A stretch of 64,000 nt of DNA, from assembly GCF_002954245.1 (NCBI RefSeq), contig NZ_PPTG01000046.1, positions 124,001-188,000 on the forward strand. Direction: 5' to 3'. The notes under the pieces were generated by a model. The model was given only the letters and a program-made list of their open reading frames with translations. It made no database searches and was not told where the DNA came from. Positions 60,601-64,000 of this stretch are shown piece by piece. The position numbers were made by a program, and so were the translations under genes. The stretch's first letter is position 1; each line of letters starts with the position of its first letter. This stretch comes from Cryobacterium aureum (lineage in GTDB: Bacteria; Actinomycetota; Actinomycetes; Actinomycetales; Microbacteriaceae).

Positions 60601-61215
60601 CTACGGCGCGGGCTCAAGAATCGGCTCGGCGGCGATGACGGGGCGCTTGATCGCGAACAACGGCAGCGTGCGCTGGCAGAGGGGGCCGATCAGCACGGCG
60701 AACAGGAGGGTTCCGATTCCCACGTTGCCGCCGAGCGCCCAGCCGATGCCAAGGGCGATCACTTCGATGCCGGTGCGCACGATCCAGATCTTCCAGCCGG
60801 TGCGCTTGTGCAGACCGGTCATCAGGCCGTCGCGCGGGCCGGGGCCGAAGTGAGCACCGATGTACAGGCCGGTGGCGACGGCGATGGTCAGGAGGCCAAC
60901 GGCGAACAGGAGGATGCGCGCCCAGAGGTCGAGGTCGGCGGGAATCAGCCACAACCCAACATCCGCTGCCGGCCCGACGAGTACGGCGTTCAGAAGTGTT
61001 CCGGAGCCGGGCTTCTGCCGAATCGGAATCCACAGCAGGAGTACGACGGCGCTGGTCAGAATGGTGATCAGCCCGAAGCCCAGGTGGGTGTGGTTGTCGA
61101 TGCCCTGGGTGAGCACGTCCCAGGGGGCAACGCCTATGCCGCCGCGCACGATCAGAGCAATGCCGATTCCATAGAGGAAGAGGCCAATAAGTAGTTGCGT
61201 GATTCGACGTGTCAT
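60601..61215 (-). CDS. YczE/YitT-like membrane protein
   Basis: 204 residues from ATG 61215 (a TTG at 61224 adds three). About five membrane helices. LLIGLFLYGIGIALIVRGGIGVAPWDVLTQG carries the Gly-Ile-Ala-Pro-Trp-Asp pattern of the YczE family, and FGPGPRDGLMTGLHKRTGW repeats the pattern. Such proteins are commonly divergent from MocR-type regulators, as here. In Bacillus YczE is linked to lipopeptide production; the true transport or structural role is unknown. Confidence 0.83.
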   Translation of the reverse strand: MTRRITQLLIGLFLYGIGIALIVRGGIGVAPWDVLTQGIDNHTHLGFGLITILTSAVVLLLWIPIRQKPGSGTLLNAVLVGPAADVGLWLIPADLDLWARILLFAVGLLTIAVATGLYIGAHFGPGPRDGLMTGLHKRTGWKIWIVRTGIEVIALGIGWALGGNVGIGTLLFAVLIGPLCQRTLPLFAIKRPVIAAEPILEPAP

Positions 61216-61236
61216 AGTTGCCAATCCAATTGCATA

Positions 61237-61277
61237 ACTGGCCTGTTATCAAGAGGCCAATCTGACTAGAGTGGCCT
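61237..61277. promoter_or_regulatory. MocR-type operator: three TGGCCT boxes in the divergent region
   Basis: ACTGGCCT (61237-61244), inverted AGGCCAAT (61254-61261) and AGTGGCCT (61270-61277). The last overlaps the bases between the -10 box and ATG of the regulator gene, fitting autoregulation and control of yczE. Confidence 0.6.
61267..61272 (+). promoter_or_regulatory. -10 box (TAGAGT) of the MocR gene
   Basis: TAGAGT, six bases, ATG 61279. Confidence 0.55.
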
Positions 61278-61278
61278 C

Positions 61279-62739
61279 ATGAGTGAGAACCACCTGAGTG
61301 CGCGGGGTCTCGACGCCCTGTTGGGCGAGTGGCGCGGCGGAGCGAGCGCCTATCGTGCGTTGAGCGATCGCATCCGCTTGCTGACCCTCGACGGACGGAT
61401 CCCCACTGACAGCCGCCTGCCGGCCGAACGTGACTTGAGCGAGCGCCTGGGCGTGAGTCGAACCACGGTGACGGCTGCCTATCGCGAACTGCGCGACGCG
61501 GGTTACCTGCGCAGTGTGCGCGGTTCGGGCAGTGTCGTGCGTTTGCCGCTGGCGGGCACCCCGAGCCCGACTCCGGACGCCGAGGGCATCCTCGATTTCA
61601 GCAAGGCCACAATGCCGGCCCTGCCCGGGCTGGCGGATGCCGCAGCTCACGCCGCCGCCGAATTTCCGCGGCACCTGGGTGACTCCGGTTTCGACCCCGT
61701 GGGCATCCCCGAGCTGCGGGTCGCCATTGCCGACCGCTACACCGCTCGCGGCCTGCCCACCGCGCCGGAGCAGGTCATGGTGACCCTCGGTGCCCAGCAC
61801 GCCATCGCCCTCCTCGCCCGCGTGCTCGTGGGCCGGGGAGACCGCGCCCTGATCGAAACGCCGACGTATCCGCACGCGGCCGAGGCCCTGCGTGCGGCCG
61901 GTGCCCGCCTCGCCGCCGTGAACGTGTCGGTCGGCGGGCCGCAGGACGACCCGGACACCCGGGGCTGGGATGAAGCCGGCCTGCTGCAGACCCTGCAGCG
62001 CAGCAGCCCGGTCGTCGGCTACCTCATGCCCGACTTTCACAATCCCACCGGCCAAAGCATGCCCGCCGAGCAACGCGAACGGGTGGCCTCCGCCGCTGCC
62101 GACGCGTGCACGATGCTCATCATCGACGAGACCATCGCCGAACTCGACATTGACCGCGAGGGCGAGTTTCCGCCGTTCGCGGCCTGCACCGACGTGCGTT
62201 CGGCTCCGCGCGTGGTGAGTGTCGGCTCGGTGGGCAAAACCGTGTGGGGCGGCATTCGCATCGGATGGATCCGCGCCGAACCGGCGCTCATCAGCAAGCT
62301 TGCGGCCTCCCGCTGCACCAACGACCTCGGTACCCCCATTCTCGAACAGCTCATCGTGACGCGGCTGCTCGCCGAGATGCCCGCCATCCTGGCCGGACGC
62401 CGGGAGCTGCTGCGAGTGGGCCGTGACCACCTGGAACGCCGTCTCGGCGAGACCTTTCCCGACTGGCAGGTGCCGCACGTCGACGGCGGAATCACCGCCT
62501 GGGTGAACCTCGGCAGCCCCGTGAGTTCGCAGCTCGCGCTCGCCGCGCGCAGCCACGGCCTGCTCGTGCCGGCCGGTCCGCGGTTCGGCCTCGACGGTGC
62601 CTTCGAGCGGTTCCTGCGAGTACCGTTCTCGCACTCCGTTGCGGACACCGACCGGGCCGTCGACGCGCTGGAGGCCGCTTGGGGGTCGCTGCTGCAGCAT
62701 CCATTTATCGATACCGGGTACCTGGCCGAAGTGGTCTGA
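61279..62739 (+). CDS. MocR-family regulator (GntR HTH fused to aminotransferase-like domain)
   Basis: 486 residues. N-terminal GntR winged helix (residues about 20-85): LTLDGRIPTDSRLPAERDLSERLGVSRTTVTAAYREL. The rest is a fold-type I PLP aminotransferase: MVTLGAQHAIALLARVLVGRGD, PDFHNPTGQSM, IDETIAELD and the likely PLP Lys in SVGSVGKTVWGGIRIGW. MocR proteins bind PLP and a ligand and control transport or B6 genes. It is divergent from yczE and likely regulates it. GCATCC... at the 3' end is part of the genome-wide motif. Confidence 0.92.
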   Translation: MSENHLSARGLDALLGEWRGGASAYRALSDRIRLLTLDGRIPTDSRLPAERDLSERLGVSRTTVTAAYRELRDAGYLRSVRGSGSVVRLPLAGTPSPTPDAEGILDFSKATMPALPGLADAAAHAAAEFPRHLGDSGFDPVGIPELRVAIADRYTARGLPTAPEQVMVTLGAQHAIALLARVLVGRGDRALIETPTYPHAAEALRAAGARLAAVNVSVGGPQDDPDTRGWDEAGLLQTLQRSSPVVGYLMPDFHNPTGQSMPAEQRERVASAAADACTMLIIDETIAELDIDREGEFPPFAACTDVRSAPRVVSVGSVGKTVWGGIRIGWIRAEPALISKLAASRCTNDLGTPILEQLIVTRLLAEMPAILAGRRELLRVGRDHLERRLGETFPDWQVPHVDGGITAWVNLGSPVSSQLALAARSHGLLVPAGPRFGLDGAFERFLRVPFSHSVADTDRAVDALEAAWGSLLQHPFIDTGYLAEVV

Positions 62740-62762
62740 CCCGTGCGGCCGGCGCGCACTGG

Positions 62763-62768
62763 CATACT
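62763..62768 (+). promoter_or_regulatory. -10-like box (CATACT) of the RND gene
   Basis: CATACT, six bases, GTG 62775. Confidence 0.45.
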
Positions 62769-62774
62769 GAGCGG

Positions 62775-64000
62775 GTGCATTTTCTTGCGGTAGTAAGCAT
62801 GAAGAATCGGGCGTTGATCGCCCTCATCACCATTGTGGCTGCCGTGTTCGGCAGCCTGGCCCTGACCGGCCTCAAGCAGGAGCTGATCCCGTCGCTGCAA
62901 CTGCCGCAGCTGCTCGTGTCCACCAGCTATCCGGGGGCATCGCCGCAGGTCGTCAACGACGACGTCTCGACCCCGATCGAGACTGCCATTCAGGGGCTCG
63001 TCGGCCTCGAAACGACGTCGACGACGAGCAACACGAACTCGTCGCTGGTGAGCGCCACCTTCACCTACGGCACAGACCTGGTCAAGGCCGAATCCCGCAT
63101 TGATCAGGCTATCAACCGCATCAAAAACGCTCTGCCGGCCGATGTCGACCCGCAGGTGATCAGCGGTAGCATCGACGATTTCCCCGTGATCTCCCTCGCG
63201 GTCGCCTCGAGTGATACCGTGGCCCTCGCCGACCAGCTGAAACGCAGCGTGCTCGGCGATATTCGCGACGTGGCCGGCGTGCGCGAAGCCGCGTTGGTCG
63301 GCGATATCGGACGCCGCGTCACGATCACGCCCAACGCCGACGAGCTCGCCGCCCGCGGCTTCAGCACGCAAAACCTGCGGGATGCGCTGCAGCAGAACGG
63401 GTCGCTCATTCCGGCCGGCGCCATCACCGAGGGCGACACGGCGCTGTCGGTGCAGGCCGGCGCAAAGCTCGGGTCGGTCGACGACATCGCCGCACTGCCG
63501 CTCGTGACCAGCGCAACCGGTTTCACCGCCAGCACAGCGGATGCCGCCCCCGCGACCATCGGCGACGTCGCCACGGTCGTCCTCGCCGAGAACCCGGTCA
63601 CGAGCATCTCCCGGGTGAACGGCGAACCTGCGCTCACCATCGCCGTCACCAAGGTTCCCGCCGCGAACACCGTTGACGTGTCGAAGGCGGTGCGCGCGAT
63701 TTTGCCGCAGCTCGAGGCGGCCGTCGCGCCCGCGACGTTCACGGTCGTGTTCGACCAGGCGCCGTTCATTCAGCAGTCGATCGACGCGCTCACCCAGGAA
63801 GGATTGCTCGGCCTCGTCTTCGCGGTGATCGTGATTTTGTTGTTTTTGCTCTCCGTGCGCGCCACGCTCGTCACCGCGATCTCGATTCCGACGTCGGTGC
63901 TGATCACCTTCATCGGCTTGCAGAGCGTGGGGTATTCGCTCAATATCCTCACCCTCGGCGCGCTCACCATCGCTATCGGCCGGGTCGTCGACGACTCCAT
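62775..64000 (+). CDS. RND/HAE1-type efflux transporter, 3' truncated by the window
   Basis: Open from GTG 62775 to the window edge (408 codons and more). The first membrane helix is MKNRALIALITIVAAVFGSL; then comes the AcrB-like periplasmic porter region LKQELIPSLQLPQLLVSTSYPGASP, NDDVSTPIETAIQGLVGLE and IDQAINRIKNALPADVDPQ. The sequence ends in the TM2-TM4 region with LTLGALTIAIGRVVDDS, where the two Asp are the proton-relay residues (AcrB Asp407/408). It probably exports drugs, lipids or other hydrophobic compounds. No membrane-fusion partner is visible upstream. GTG 62775 follows CATACT by six bases; ATG 62799 is an alternative. Confidence 0.9.
   Translation, partial: MHFLAVVSMKNRALIALITIVAAVFGSLALTGLKQELIPSLQLPQLLVSTSYPGASPQVVNDDVSTPIETAIQGLVGLETTSTTSNTNSSLVSATFTYGTDLVKAESRIDQAINRIKNALPADVDPQVISGSIDDFPVISLAVASSDTVALADQLKRSVLGDIRDVAGVREAALVGDIGRRVTITPNADELAARGFSTQNLRDALQQNGSLIPAGAITEGDTALSVQAGAKLGSVDDIAALPLVTSATGFTASTADAAPATIGDVATVVLAENPVTSISRVNGEPALTIAVTKVPAANTVDVSKAVRAILPQLEAAVAPATFTVVFDQAPFIQQSIDALTQEGLLGLVFAVIVILLFLLSVRATLVTAISIPTSVLITFIGLQSVGYSLNILTLGALTIAIGRVVDDS

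Noticed and set aside
1..64000. tRNA, rRNA, CRISPR arrays, transposases
   Set aside because: No T-loop-like GGTTCGAAT contexts with acceptor pairing, no regular spacer arrays and no transposase-like proteins were recognised; this was a visual scan only.

Overview
The window is a single stretch of high-GC, densely coding, largely syntenic-looking chromosome from an actinobacterium. The best fit is Microbacteriaceae (Cryobacterium, Leifsonia or Salinibacterium type). This rests on the protein families (DUF3073, DUF3151, SCP-type protein beside purD, DUF222/HNH and AbiEi/DUF559 proteins), frequent GTG starts, and many genes with a TANNNT box about 6 nt before the start codon, the signature of leaderless mRNAs. 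No plasmid, phage, transposase, CRISPR array, rRNA or tRNA was seen.

A backbone of purine biosynthesis genes runs through the window: purA (7.2 kb), purL (14.1 kb), purQ-purS (29.1 kb), purC (35.0 kb), purD (41.0 kb) and purF-purM (48.9 kb), each with its usual actinobacterial companion (DUF3151 before purA, SCP-like protein beside purD, DUF3073 after purM). Catabolic cassettes sit between these landmarks.

1-5.4 kb: a truncated HNH protein, a NagD-like HAD phosphatase, and a manganese/oxidative stress block (mntR, mntH, catalase). 5.6-17.5 kb: tRNA/rRNA methyltransferase, purA, acetyltransferase, DMT exporter, chorismate mutase, two oxidoreductases, a DUF559 nuclease-like gene, purL and an exonuclease/phosphatase-family protein. 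Three copies of a dispersed hairpin repeat lie here. 17.7-26.1 kb: an acyl-CoA ligase and a six-gene phosphonate operon: PhnD-PhnC-PhnE uptake, then a FAD oxidoreductase, a phosphonatase-like hydrolase and a Zn alcohol dehydrogenase. A Pho-box-like direct repeat lies upstream. 26.2-29.1 kb: a DUF3817 protein and a tetR-MFS drug efflux pair whose pump gene is frameshifted in a G7 tract.

30.2-33.2 kb: a kynurenine operon (kynA, an amidohydrolase, kynU) in which the amidohydrolase occupies the place of kynurenine formamidase. 36.0-41.0 kb: a GntR/FCD regulator divergent from a MatC-like carrier, a CoA-transferase III and an AccD3-like carboxyltransferase. The layout resembles the rhizobial malonate (mat) operon with both enzymes replaced. 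42.9-47.5 kb: a 1520-residue secreted, membrane-anchored protein with lamin-tail domains and a calcineurin-like phosphoesterase. 47.5-64 kb: ribokinase, purF-purM, a flavin monooxygenase, a KimA-like transporter, a PadR/DUF4097/CPBP block, an M20 peptidase, a PPOX flavoprotein, a frameshifted TipAS-domain gene, a YczE/MocR pair and the start of an RND exporter running off the right edge.

Items most worth a second look: the amidohydrolase in the kyn operon, the mat-like operon with substituted enzymes, the four-copy hairpin family, the GGGCCC palindrome cluster at 26.17 kb, the two +1 G frameshifts, and the over-represented CGGATGCC octamer.
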